A stretch of 64,000 nt of DNA from Paramixta manurensis (GTDB lineage: Bacteria > Pseudomonadota > Gammaproteobacteria > Enterobacterales > Enterobacteriaceae), in NCBI RefSeq assembly GCF_013285385.1, contig NZ_CP054212.1:1178001-1242000 (forward strand), written 5' to 3'. The notes beneath the pieces are model-generated. The model ran no database searches. It was not told where the DNA came from and saw nothing but the letters and a program-made list of their open reading frames with translations. Position numbers and translations under genes: made by a program. Below, in pieces: positions 1 to 7,566 of the stretch (the first letter of the stretch is position 1; every line of letters begins with the position of its first letter).

Positions 1-340
1 GGCTTCCGCCGGTTACGTTACCGAGAAGTATGTGGATTACATGCTGGAGCGGGAGCAGGTAACGTCGACCTTTATGGGGAATAACCTGGCGATTCCGCAT
101 GGCATTAATGGTTCTGAAGCGGAGATTTTGCGTTCCGGTATTGCGGTGATCCAGGTACCGGAAGGGGTCAGCTTTGGTGAAGATAAAACGGCCTACGTGG
201 TGGTGGGGATTGCCGGAAAAGATGGCGCGCATCTTGATATTTTAACGCAGATTGCCCTTGCCTGTATGGAAGAGGACAACATTCACCGCCTGCGTTATGC
301 AAAACAGAAACACGAAGTTTTATCCGTGCTTGGGTTTTAA
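1..340 (+). CDS. PTS EIIA domain protein, mannitol type (5' end outside window)
   Basis: The reading frame is open from the left edge to a TAA at 338-340, so only the C-terminal part, about 112 residues, is present. It contains NNLAIPHGI, the pattern around the phosphorylated histidine of mannitol/fructose-type EIIA domains, and a typical EIIA end with a conserved HLDIL segment. It would take phosphate from HPr and pass it to the EIIB domain encoded at 2564-3988. It lies 83 bases upstream of the epimerase-like gene on the same strand, so one operon is likely. The mannitol-type assignment rests on both the His motif and the mannitol-type EIICB nearby. Confidence 0.85.
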   Translation, partial: ASAGYVTEKYVDYMLEREQVTSTFMGNNLAIPHGINGSEAEILRSGIAVIQVPEGVSFGEDKTAYVVVGIAGKDGAHLDILTQIALACMEEDNIHRLRYAKQKHEVLSVLGF

Positions 341-423
341 CTGTTTTGCCGCTGCGCTAATGCGGTAAACGTCTTAACTATTATTCTGGTCGGTAGTGAT
401 GCGATCGGATTATCGAGGAAGAA

Positions 424-1119
424 ATGGAAAGGAAAATTATTACCTCGCCATCAATTATGTGTGCGGACTTATTAAATCTGGAAAGTTCGGTTAAGGCATT
501 AAACCAGGCCGGTGTTGATGCATTACATATTGACCTGATTGATGGCGCTTTTAGCCCGAGCATGCCATTGGGGATCGATACGGTTAAACGCTTACGTGAA
601 AAAACCGATTTACCGTTCGATGTACATATTATGGCGAACAATAATGAATGGTTTATCCAGCAGGTGTTAGATATTGGCGTACAGCAAATCTCTTTCCATT
701 ACGAAACCAGTCTACATGCCGATCGTTTAATTAATCTAATTAAAAAACGGGGCGTAAAAGCCAGTGTTGCATTAAATCCGGCGACGTCGCTTTCTTGCCT
801 GGAGTATTTATTACCGCAGCTTGATAACGTATTGCTGATGTTAATTAACCCAGGTTTTGCCGGTGATAAAAGCGAAAAACAGGTTACCTATTCAGAAGTA
901 AAAATAAAGGATCTTGCTCGCAGGATTCGCGCCACTGAACGGGATATTGGTATTCAGGTTGATGGACGCGTTTCCCTGGAGTCGATTCCTGACTTAATTC
1001 GCGCCGGTGCCAGTAACTTGGTGTTAGGAAGCACCAGTTTGTACATCCCTGGACGGACGCTGGAAGAGAACAAACGACAGCTAGATCTGGCGATAGCGCA
1101 GGGGCTATCGGTGCATTAA
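424..1119 (+). CDS. Ribulose-phosphate/allulose-6-phosphate 3-epimerase family protein
   Basis: This is a 231-residue TIM-barrel protein of the ribulose-phosphate 3-epimerase family. The metal and catalytic pattern is visible: H35 and D37 with D40 in HIDLIDG, H69 in DVHIM, a late Asp in QVDGR, and the phosphate-binding NPGFAG loop. The N-terminus (SPSIMCADLL) resembles E. coli AlsE, which interconverts allulose-6-phosphate and fructose-6-phosphate, more than housekeeping Rpe. GAGGAAGAA lies just before the ATG. It sits between PTS genes, an SIS isomerase and a dehydrogenase, so a ketohexose-6-phosphate substrate is likely. The exact sugar is inference. Confidence 0.82.
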   Translation: MERKIITSPSIMCADLLNLESSVKALNQAGVDALHIDLIDGAFSPSMPLGIDTVKRLREKTDLPFDVHIMANNNEWFIQQVLDIGVQQISFHYETSLHADRLINLIKKRGVKASVALNPATSLSCLEYLLPQLDNVLLMLINPGFAGDKSEKQVTYSEVKIKDLARRIRATERDIGIQVDGRVSLESIPDLIRAGASNLVLGSTSLYIPGRTLEENKRQLDLAIAQGLSVH

Positions 1120-1137
1120 TCAATTGAAGAGGCGGTT

Positions 1138-1695
1138 ATGGATTACGTCGGTGCAAAAGAAAAAATTATCCTTGAGCTAAGCCATACGCTTAGCCTGGTA
1201 TCCAGTGAAAGTGTCAATGAACTGGTGCGCAGTATTGAAAATGCCGACAAAGTCTTTTTTGTTGGCGTCGGGCGCGTGTTGCTGGCGCTAGAAGCGATGG
1301 CTAAGCGGCTAGCGCATTTAGGCGTGAAAACCTATGTGGTTGGGCAGATCACCGAGCCGGCGATTACCGAGCGCGATTTGCTGATTGTCGGCTCGGGGAG
1401 TGGTGAAAGTATGTTTCCACTCGGGATCGCCAGGAAAGCGAAGGGCTTTAAGGCGAAAGTGGCGCATATTGGTTCAAATCCGGAGAGTTCAATGAAACAG
1501 GTCGCCGATCTGTTTGTACGAATTCCGGTGCAAACCAAGTTAAACCTGGCGGGAGAAGTGCCTTCGGTTCAGCCGATGACCAGCCTGTTTGAACAATCTT
1601 TATTACTGCTTGGCGACACTATCGCACTGTTAATGGTTGAGGAGAAAGCCATTGATATGCATAGCTTGTGGCAGCTTCATGCAAACCTTGAATAG
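1138..1695 (+). CDS. SIS-domain protein, 6-phospho-3-hexuloisomerase (HxlB) like
   Basis: This 185-residue single-SIS-domain protein has the order seen in HxlB/YckF proteins: VGVGR near residue 40, a YVVG-x-TEPAI segment, then SGSGES as the sugar-phosphate-binding serine loop, and a late PMTSLFEQ helix. HxlB interconverts D-arabino-hex-3-ulose-6-phosphate and fructose-6-phosphate. Here no hexulose-phosphate synthase is present, so a role in C1 fixation is unlikely; the operon suggests isomerisation of a hexitol-derived ketose phosphate. It is 18 bases from the epimerase gene and 9 from the dehydrogenase gene, in line with translational coupling. Confidence 0.8.
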   Translation: MDYVGAKEKIILELSHTLSLVSSESVNELVRSIENADKVFFVGVGRVLLALEAMAKRLAHLGVKTYVVGQITEPAITERDLLIVGSGSGESMFPLGIARKAKGFKAKVAHIGSNPESSMKQVADLFVRIPVQTKLNLAGEVPSVQPMTSLFEQSLLLLGDTIALLMVEEKAIDMHSLWQLHANLE

Positions 1696-1704
1696 GAGTA
1701 ACTA

Positions 1705-2505
1705 ATGAAAAGTGAAGGCTGGCTCAACCTGGAGAGGAAAGTCATTATCGTGACCGGCGGCGCTTCCGGGATCGGCGCTAAAATTTCGCAAAACTTGCAT
1801 GATAACAACGCCATTGTCGTGATTGGCGATTTGCATGAAAGCGAAGCGTCGGCGGAATACGCCGATCTGTTCATTCCTTGTGACATTACCAATAAAACCA
1901 GCGTGGAAAATATGGTGGCGGCAGTGATCGAGCGCTACGGCCATATTGACGGGTTAGTGAATAATGCCGGGGTAAATCGCCCTCGTCTGTTAGTCGACTT
2001 TTATAAAAAAAATAACCATTACGAAGCATCAGAAGATGATTTTGATTTTATTGTTCGTGTTAACCAAAAGGGGCCATTTTTATGCACGCAAGCCGTGGTT
2101 CGACATATGATTGACCGCAAAAAAGGCACGGTGGTGAATATTTCCTCCGAAGCTGGTACCGAGGGATCGGCCGGGCAAAGTATTTACTCGGCGACTAAAG
2201 GCGCGCTGAATAGTTTTACCCGTTCGTGGGCAAAAGAGTTAGGACGCTTTGGCATCCGTTTTGTCGGCGTCGCGCCAGGTATTAATAAAAGAACCAATAT
2301 GAATAACGATGAAAACTATCAGGCGCTCGCTTATACGCGTGGGCTTGATCCTAATAATATTGATAACGACTATACCGGTTCAATACCGTTGGGTCGTCCG
2401 GGTGAACATCATGAAATTGGCGATTTAGTCTCTTATCTTCTCTCCGATCACGCGAGCTATATTAGTGGCACCACCATTAATATTTCCGGCGGAAAGTCGA
2501 GATAA
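1705..2505 (+). CDS. SorD-like SDR, sorbitol/hexitol-6-phosphate 2-dehydrogenase
   Basis: A 266-residue short-chain dehydrogenase with the cofactor motif TGGASGIG near residue 20, NNAG near 90, and the catalytic YSATK (Tyr-x-x-x-Lys). Extended similarity to Klebsiella SorD is visible: LVNNAGVN.PRLLVD, NQKGPFL, SFTRSW.KELG.GIR, and an ISGGK end. SorD oxidises sorbitol-6-phosphate to fructose-6-phosphate with NAD. AGGAG lies 6 bases before the ATG. With the mannitol-type PTS on both sides it should oxidise the imported polyol phosphate in the cytoplasm. Which hexitol is used cannot be read from the sequence. Confidence 0.84.
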   Translation: MKSEGWLNLERKVIIVTGGASGIGAKISQNLHDNNAIVVIGDLHESEASAEYADLFIPCDITNKTSVENMVAAVIERYGHIDGLVNNAGVNRPRLLVDFYKKNNHYEASEDDFDFIVRVNQKGPFLCTQAVVRHMIDRKKGTVVNISSEAGTEGSAGQSIYSATKGALNSFTRSWAKELGRFGIRFVGVAPGINKRTNMNNDENYQALAYTRGLDPNNIDNDYTGSIPLGRPGEHHEIGDLVSYLLSDHASYISGTTINISGGKSR

Positions 2506-2563
2506 GTTTAAAGATTGTTTCGTTTTATCCCCTCTCGTAACCCTACTCACGGGAAATAGTAAG

Positions 2564-3988
2564 ATGACGAACACAACAATTGAAGCGACACATAAAAATA
2601 AGAGCACGCTGGTAAAAATACAGCGTTTTGGTAACTTTCTCAGCGGCATGGTGATGCCAAACCTTGGGGTGTTTGTAGCCTGGGGGTTAATCACGGCGCT
2701 GTTTATTCCAACCGGTTGGATACCGAATCCGCATCTGGGGGCGTTGGTTAGCCCGATATTGACCTATTTGCTGCCGCTGCTGGTTGGTTTTACCGGCGGT
2801 TATATTGTGCATGGACAGCGCGGCGGGGCGATGGGCGCGCTGGCGACGATGGGGTTAATTATCGGTTCAGATATTACCATGCTGAGCGGTGCGATGATTA
2901 TGGGACCGTTTGCCGCCTGGTTGATGAAAAAGGTCGATCAATTCCTTGACGGTAAGTTCCGCGCTGGTTTTGAAATGCTGATCAGTAACTTCAGTATGGG
3001 GATTGTCGGACTGGTGATTACGCTGGCAGGCTATATCATCATTGGCCCAATTATTACCGCGTTAGTTCATCTGTTATCGGCAGGCGTTAACTGGACTATT
3101 GCCCATGATCTGTTGCCGCTGATCTCGATCTTTGTCGCGCCCGCGCAGGTGTTATTCCTGAATAACGCCATTAACCACGGCATTATGGCGCCGCTGGGGC
3201 TGGAACAGGTCGCGGTATCGGGAAAATCCATTCTCTTCCTGGTAGATGCGAACTGCGGCCCCTCGGTGGGGACGTTGTTGGCTATCTCCTTTTTCGGTAA
3301 AGGGATGGCGAAAAAAACCGCGCCGACCGCAGCGTTAATTGCAGGCGTCGGCGGCATTGGCGAAGTCTATTTCCCCTTTGTCTTGATGAAGCCGGTACTG
3401 GTGTTTGCCACCATGGGCGGGATTACTACGTCGTTAACGTGTTTCATGCTGCTGGGCGGCGGAACGGTTGCCACACCTTCTCCGGGGAGTTTTTTCGCCA
3501 TGTTAGTGTTGACGCCGAAAGGCGCGATGCTCGGAAACCTGGTGGGCTTCTTTGCCGGCATGGCGGTTGCGTTTGTGATTGCGACCGTGTTGCTGAAACT
3601 GGATAAAAGCCCGGCCGAGGAAGAGGTCGAACTGGAAGTGGCTAACCCATCGGCTGCCGCGACAGGCGTATTGGCGTTGAGTGACAACGCAGGTCGGGTA
3701 ATTAATAAAATTATTGTGGCCTGTGATGCCGGAATGGGATCGAGCGCGATGGGTGCGTCGGTGCTGAAAAACAAACTACGCAAAGCGATGATCGATGTGC
3801 AGGTCGCCAATACCAAAATTGAAGAGATCCCCGGCGACGCGGATTTAGTGATAACGCACGTTCAACTCGTCGATCGGGCGAAGAAGCTTCATTCGGATAA
3901 GGACATGATTTTCATGCCGATTACCAACTTTATTGAAGGTAAACAGTATGATGACATCATCAACTTCATTAAGAACGGCAAGACCTAA
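2564..3988 (+). CDS. PTS mannitol-type EIICB component
   Basis: A 474-residue membrane permease fused to EIIB. The N-terminal part has about eight hydrophobic segments and the GIGE substrate-binding motif followed by VYFPFVLMKP, as in MtlA EIIC. The C-terminal EIIB has the phosphocysteine C387 in CDAGMGSSAMGAS, which is the MtlA pattern. Unlike E. coli MtlA there is no fused EIIA; that domain is a separate gene at the left edge. I chose the ATG at 2564 because the hydrophobic domain begins soon after it; an open frame extends further upstream but overlaps the SDR gene. It is the last gene of the operon. Confidence 0.9.
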   Translation: MTNTTIEATHKNKSTLVKIQRFGNFLSGMVMPNLGVFVAWGLITALFIPTGWIPNPHLGALVSPILTYLLPLLVGFTGGYIVHGQRGGAMGALATMGLIIGSDITMLSGAMIMGPFAAWLMKKVDQFLDGKFRAGFEMLISNFSMGIVGLVITLAGYIIIGPIITALVHLLSAGVNWTIAHDLLPLISIFVAPAQVLFLNNAINHGIMAPLGLEQVAVSGKSILFLVDANCGPSVGTLLAISFFGKGMAKKTAPTAALIAGVGGIGEVYFPFVLMKPVLVFATMGGITTSLTCFMLLGGGTVATPSPGSFFAMLVLTPKGAMLGNLVGFFAGMAVAFVIATVLLKLDKSPAEEEVELEVANPSAAATGVLALSDNAGRVINKIIVACDAGMGSSAMGASVLKNKLRKAMIDVQVANTKIEEIPGDADLVITHVQLVDRAKKLHSDKDMIFMPITNFIEGKQYDDIINFIKNGKT

Positions 3989-4006
3989 TTCTGCATGTTG
4001 ATCACT

Positions 4007-4038
4007 AGAGGCGATAGGGCTAATGTCATATCGCCTCT
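4007..4038. terminator. Inverted repeat after the hexitol operon
   Basis: A perfect 10-base stem (AGAGGCGATA, 12-base loop, TATCGCCTCT) lies 19 bases after the EIICB stop. There is no clear T run on either side, so it may be a weak or bidirectional terminator, or an mRNA-stabilising hairpin. Confidence 0.5.
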
Positions 4039-4040
4039 GC

Positions 4041-4274
4041 TTAGGCTAGTGCGTACTCACGGACTTGCGGAGCGCGCAGGGGCGATTTCGCCACACGATG
4101 CGCTTTCGACGGGTCGCCAACCAGAAACTCAAACGTTGGCGAGTAATAAAAAGGCAGCCAGCCGCCGTAATCCTGCTCCCACTCCCAACGAACCGGGCAG
4201 GGCCACAGAATGCCTTCGTACAAAATGTAATAGATCCACCGACCAGTTGGGCGGCGGGGTTTTTGCGTTTTCAT
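4041..4274 (-). CDS. Possible small aromatic-rich protein, unknown
   Basis: A 77-residue frame starting at an ATG (MKTQKPRR). It is rich in Trp, Tyr and Pro in a way that reads like a real protein (RWEWEQDYGGW, FYYSPTFEFLVGD). No Shine-Dalgarno sequence is visible before the ATG, and a TTG start nine codons upstream is possible. Its stop is directly followed by the 4007-4038 hairpin and it lies downstream of the better supported small gene at 4408-4578. I do not recognise the family. The overlapping plus-strand frames look less protein-like. Confidence 0.35.
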   Translation of the reverse strand: MKTQKPRRPTGRWIYYILYEGILWPCPVRWEWEQDYGGWLPFYYSPTFEFLVGDPSKAHRVAKSPLRAPQVREYALA

Positions 4275-4407
4275 GGGATTCACAACGGACAATGAGAACA
4301 AAAAAACAGCTTATATTTTGACCTGGTTGGCGTAAAAATTCAACCTGACGCGGGTATCGAAAGTGCGCCAGGCCAGCCGGGCAAGCCCGACCGCCGGTGG
4401 TTTGCGA

Positions 4408-4578
4408 TTAGCGGTGAACTTCACCGCAAATCAGTACCGCATTCGGGCGCCGCTGATGGATACGATCAGCCATTTGTTCACAAGCGGCCCGTGTGGGATA
4501 AATGCGTTCAGACACCGGTAACGCATCACAATCATCATGCCCACACGCGCTGACTAACAGCACGAAGCCAATCAACAT
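4408..4578 (-). CDS. 56-residue cysteine-containing small exported protein or lipoprotein
   Basis: A short frame with a strong ribosome site (AAAGGAG, 6 bases before the ATG). The N-terminus MLIGFVLLVSAC is a hydrophobic segment ending in VSAC, which fits a lipobox, though no positive residue precedes it. Four cysteines are present (C12, C17, C33, C51), the later ones in a hydrophilic stretch containing RAACEQMADRI and LICGEV. That fits a small envelope protein held by disulfides. I do not recognise the family and the function is unknown. Confidence 0.55.
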   Translation of the reverse strand: MLIGFVLLVSACGHDDCDALPVSERIYPTRAACEQMADRIHQRRPNAVLICGEVHR

Positions 4579-4695
4579 ATTCAACTCCTTTCACCACGGT
4601 CTCTGTTTACGGACGTTCGGTGTTTATTCCTTTCAATACTTCCAGTGTAGCTAAAAGGGGAGACAAAACGGTTATCCTTGCGAGCTAAACAGCAT

Positions 4696-4730
4696 AAAAA
4701 AGCGCGATGTCTGACATCGCGCTTTTTTTC
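4696..4730. terminator. Bidirectional rho-independent terminator
   Basis: The stem AGCGCGATGT / ACATCGCGCT (10 bp, loop CTG) has A5 on the left and T7 on the right, so it can stop transcription in both directions. On the minus strand it serves the gene at 4748-5026, which ends 25 bases before it. Confidence 0.88.
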
Positions 4731-4747
4731 TGGCATGAAACAGGGAA

Positions 4748-5026
4748 TTACAAAGCGGTAGAGGCTGCTGAATTGATTGTTTGTTTATTGTCAGGCGTGC
4801 TTTTATCAATGGTGATTTCAGGCTGGCACTTCTCCTGCGGTTTAACCACGCGGAACTCCGCCTTGCCCTGATAAACATAGATACACGCGCGCCCCATATC
4901 ACCACCATCCTGCTCTTGTGACAGCGAAATCGTCACGGTTTCCGCCTGGCTCATTGACGCGAAACCGGCTGTCGCCGCCAGTAGCAGACAGGGCATAAAC
5001 CGCCAGATAAACGGCAGGCTTTTCAT
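4748..5026 (-). CDS. Small periplasmic protein with signal peptide, unknown
   Basis: A 92-residue protein. The first 28 residues form a typical Sec signal peptide (MKSLPF..R, a hydrophobic core around LLLAAT, then SQA before ETVTIS). The mature part of about 64 residues has two cysteines (in GRACIYV and EKCQPEI), probably a disulfide, and a Ser/Thr-rich tail. AAGGAC precedes the ATG and a strong terminator follows the stop, so it is probably its own transcript. I do not recognise the family. It lies back to back with the cellobiose-type operon but shows no link to sugar metabolism. Confidence 0.62.
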   Translation of the reverse strand: MKSLPFIWRFMPCLLLAATAGFASMSQAETVTISLSQEQDGGDMGRACIYVYQGKAEFRVVKPQEKCQPEITIDKSTPDNKQTINSAASTAL

Positions 5027-5291
5027 CTTTACGTCCTTTTAACTGAGTGGGGATCACGTTGATGAGAAACTCAACGATGCTTAGCGCAATTATCGAACGC
5101 GGTAAAAATAAACAATAGACGGATTAATCTGATTTAGGGCCACCGAAAACCACTATTTTTATCCTGCTGGTCGGTAAGCGCGGCACCCTGACAGCATTCA
5201 TCACGGGAAAATGTGAGCTGAAGCGAGAAAACGAGAATTATATTATATCTTTTTACCTGGCCCTTATTTGATTCCCGCCCACTTAGAATTA

Positions 5292-5307
5292 AGTGACCGA
5301 CCTCACA
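5292..5307 (+). promoter_or_regulatory. Predicted CRP binding site of the cellobiose-type PTS operon
   Basis: AGTGA-CCGACC-TCACA matches the CRP consensus TGTGA-N6-TCACA at 9 of 10 positions. It is centred about 37 bases before a possible -10 (GATATT, 5334-5339), close to class II spacing. Catabolite control of the downstream PTS genes is expected. The rest of the 405-base gap between 5026 and 5432 holds this promoter and the operator below; I see nothing else in it. Confidence 0.6.
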
Positions 5308-5363
5308 CACCATCGTAATGAAAATACTTTTTTGATATTAATCACACAACCAAAATTGCTTTC

Positions 5364-5377
5364 TGAAACCGGTTGCA
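5364..5377 (+). promoter_or_regulatory. LacI-family operator upstream of the PTS EIIB gene
   Basis: TGAAACCGGTTGCA is a near-perfect palindrome around the CCGG centre typical of LacI/GalR-family operators. It lies about 20 bases downstream of the predicted start site and 55 before the EIIB ATG, a good position for repression. The convergent AscG-like regulator at 9035-10054 is the likely binder. Confidence 0.65.
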
Positions 5378-5431
5378 GAAATGAGTCACGCACGGTATCA
5401 CTTAATTAAACGTCAACCGGAGCGAGGGGAA

Positions 5432-5740
5432 ATGAATAAAATCCTGTTGTGTTGTGCCGCTGGCATGTCCACCAGTATGGTGGTGCAAAGGATGGAAAAA
5501 GCGGCAAAAGATCAAGGGATTGAGTTAGAAATTAAAGCGATTGGTATTGAGGAGTTTCAACAAGAAATTGATAAATATGATTGTTGTTTATTAGGTCCAC
5601 AAATCAAATACAAACTGGCCGATTTCAAACCCATAGCCGATAGCCTGAATAAGCCTATTTCCGTTATTAATAGTATGGATTACGGCATGCTGAACGGTGC
5701 CAAAATTCTGAATGATACCCTGAAGTTAATTCAGGCATAA
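5432..5740 (+). CDS. PTS lactose/cellobiose-type EIIB
   Basis: A 102-residue stand-alone EIIB. The phosphorylated cysteine is C8 in CCAAGMSTSMVV, the family signature. GAGGGGA sits just before the ATG. It receives phosphate from EIIA (7228-7566) and hands it to the sugar carried by EIIC (5921-7228). It is the first gene of the operon behind the CRP site and operator. A 180-base gap with a CCAGACGGTCTGG palindrome separates it from EIIC, possibly setting different transcript levels. Chitobiose, cellobiose or aryl-beta-glucosides are all possible substrates. Confidence 0.9.
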   Translation: MNKILLCCAAGMSTSMVVQRMEKAAKDQGIELEIKAIGIEEFQQEIDKYDCCLLGPQIKYKLADFKPIADSLNKPISVINSMDYGMLNGAKILNDTLKLIQA

Positions 5741-5920
5741 GCTCACCACCAGACGGTCTGGCGATAAATATATTCTCCGGGCCGTGGTTACTCAAAATTC
5801 TAACATTACTGTTCCGTTTTCTTTTCGGCGCCGATCTCTGCTCGTTGTCGGGTGTGGAACGCCGGTTTTTAAACCTCAGATGCAGCAGAAAAACCGCCTT
5901 TGAACGGCAAGGAGACTGTC

Positions 5921-7228
5921 ATGAGCAGCTTCAGTGAAACGCTGTTTGGTGTCATAGAAAATCGTATTAGTCCGGTCGCGGGGCGCCTCTCAAGCCAGCG
6001 CCATGTTATTGCAATCCGAGATGGCTTTATTGCCTCAATGCCTTTCCTGATCGTCGGTTCATTTATGTTGCTATTCGCCCATCCGCCCTTTGCCGCGAAC
6101 AGCCAGTGGGCCTTTGCGCAATGGTGGCTAGGCATGGCCGACCGCTACGCCGAACAAATCATGATGCCCTATAACATGACGATGGGGATTATGGCGCTGT
6201 ATATTGCCAGCGCTATCGCCTATAACCTGGCGCAAGGTTATAAGATGAACGGATTTATGGCGGCGAGCCTGTCGTTAATGGCTTTTCTGGTGGTCGCCGC
6301 GCCGCAGACCAATAAAGGATTACCGGTCATGTCGTTAGGCGGTGAGGGTATCTTTACCGCGATTATGGTTGCCTTGTTCTCTACCGAGCTGATGCATTTT
6401 CTGCAAAAGCATAATATCGGTTTTAAGCTGCCTGAACAGGTTCCACCGAAAATTCGTCAATCGTTTGATTTGCTGATCCCGATTATTGCCATCTTCCTGA
6501 CCCTGTTTCCGCTCAGTTTGTGGATACAACATCAGTTTCATATGCTGTTGCCGCAAGCGATTATGTCGATTTTCGCGCCGATTATTTCCGCCTCTGATTC
6601 CTTACCGGCGATCCTGATTGCGGTACTGCTGTGTCATCTATTGTGGTTTGCCGGTATTCATGGCGCGGTGATTGTTGGCGGGATTCTACAAGCGTTTTGG
6701 CTGACTAACCTTGGCATTAACCAACAGGATCTTACCGCCGGTCAACCGGTGACGCATGTCTTTATTGAACCCTTCTGGCAGTTTTTCATTGTTATTGGCG
6801 GTTCGGGTTCGACCATGGGGTTAGTGTTACTCTATCTGCGAAGCCGCTCGGCACATCTACGTACTATTGGTAAGTTGAGCATTATTCCCGGCATGTTCAA
6901 TATCAATGAACCGGTGATTTTCGGTTCGCCGGTGGTGATGAACCCACTGCTGTTTATTCCCTTTATTTGCGCGCCGTTGGTTAACGCCACTATCGCCTAT
7001 ACCGCAACCCGTACCGAACTGGTTAACCATGTCATCTCACTGGCGCCGTGGACCACGCCAGCACCGATAGGCGCCGCCTGGTCTACCGGTTGGGATTTCC
7101 GCGCCATCATTTTAGTGGCGGTATTAGTCGGCATATCGACGTTGATTTATTACCCCTTTTTCCGCATGTACGAGCGCCAGTTACTGCAGCAAGAGCGCGA
7201 AACCTTGACCGCAGCGGAGAGCGCATAA
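5921..7228 (+). CDS. PTS lactose/cellobiose-type EIIC permease
   Basis: A 435-residue integral membrane permease with about ten hydrophobic segments. Family landmarks include WFAGIHGA, GGSGSTMGL and FNINEPVIFG, the last containing the conserved Asn-Glu of the sugar site, and PIGA near the end. GGAG precedes the ATG. Its stop overlaps the EIIA start (TAATG), so the two are translationally coupled. It imports a beta-linked disaccharide or aryl glucoside and phosphorylates it with the EIIB partner. Confidence 0.92.
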   Translation: MSSFSETLFGVIENRISPVAGRLSSQRHVIAIRDGFIASMPFLIVGSFMLLFAHPPFAANSQWAFAQWWLGMADRYAEQIMMPYNMTMGIMALYIASAIAYNLAQGYKMNGFMAASLSLMAFLVVAAPQTNKGLPVMSLGGEGIFTAIMVALFSTELMHFLQKHNIGFKLPEQVPPKIRQSFDLLIPIIAIFLTLFPLSLWIQHQFHMLLPQAIMSIFAPIISASDSLPAILIAVLLCHLLWFAGIHGAVIVGGILQAFWLTNLGINQQDLTAGQPVTHVFIEPFWQFFIVIGGSGSTMGLVLLYLRSRSAHLRTIGKLSIIPGMFNINEPVIFGSPVVMNPLLFIPFICAPLVNATIAYTATRTELVNHVISLAPWTTPAPIGAAWSTGWDFRAIILVAVLVGISTLIYYPFFRMYERQLLQQERETLTAAESA

Positions 7229-7566
7229 TGGAAATTGATGAAATTACCGTGATGGAGTTGATCATCCATGCGGGCGAGGCCCGTTCACATGCTATGGAAG
7301 CGTTACGCGCCGCACGCCAGCAAGCGTGGGCGCAGGCGGACGAACAGCTTTTAGCGGCCAGCACCGCCGCGCGCGCCGCGCACCGTATTCAGACCGAATT
7401 AATCGGTGCGGATGAAGGCTGCGGCAAAATACCGGTCAATCTTATTCTGGTCCATGCCCAGGATCATCTAATGAACGCCATGCTCTGTCGTGAACTGGCG
7501 GAAGAGATTGTGATGTTACGCCGTGAAATGGCCGATCTTCGGCCGTCGCTACCGCAGGAGAGTTAA
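7228..7566 (+). CDS. PTS lactose/cellobiose-type EIIA
   Basis: A 112-residue helical EIIA. The phosphorylated histidine is probably H76 in ILVHAQDHLMNAM, the family motif. The start is fixed by the one-base overlap with the EIIC stop. The next gene, the phospho-beta-glucosidase, begins immediately after its stop. It is the cytosolic phosphate carrier between HPr and EIIB. Confidence 0.9.
   Translation: MEIDEITVMELIIHAGEARSHAMEALRAARQQAWAQADEQLLAASTAARAAHRIQTELIGADEGCGKIPVNLILVHAQDHLMNAMLCRELAEEIVMLRREMADLRPSLPQES

Noticed and set aside
3995..4321. Plus-strand frame of 108 codons after the hexitol operon
   Set aside because: Crosses the hairpin at 4007-4038, has no ribosome site, and has a composition less protein-like than the minus-strand frame.
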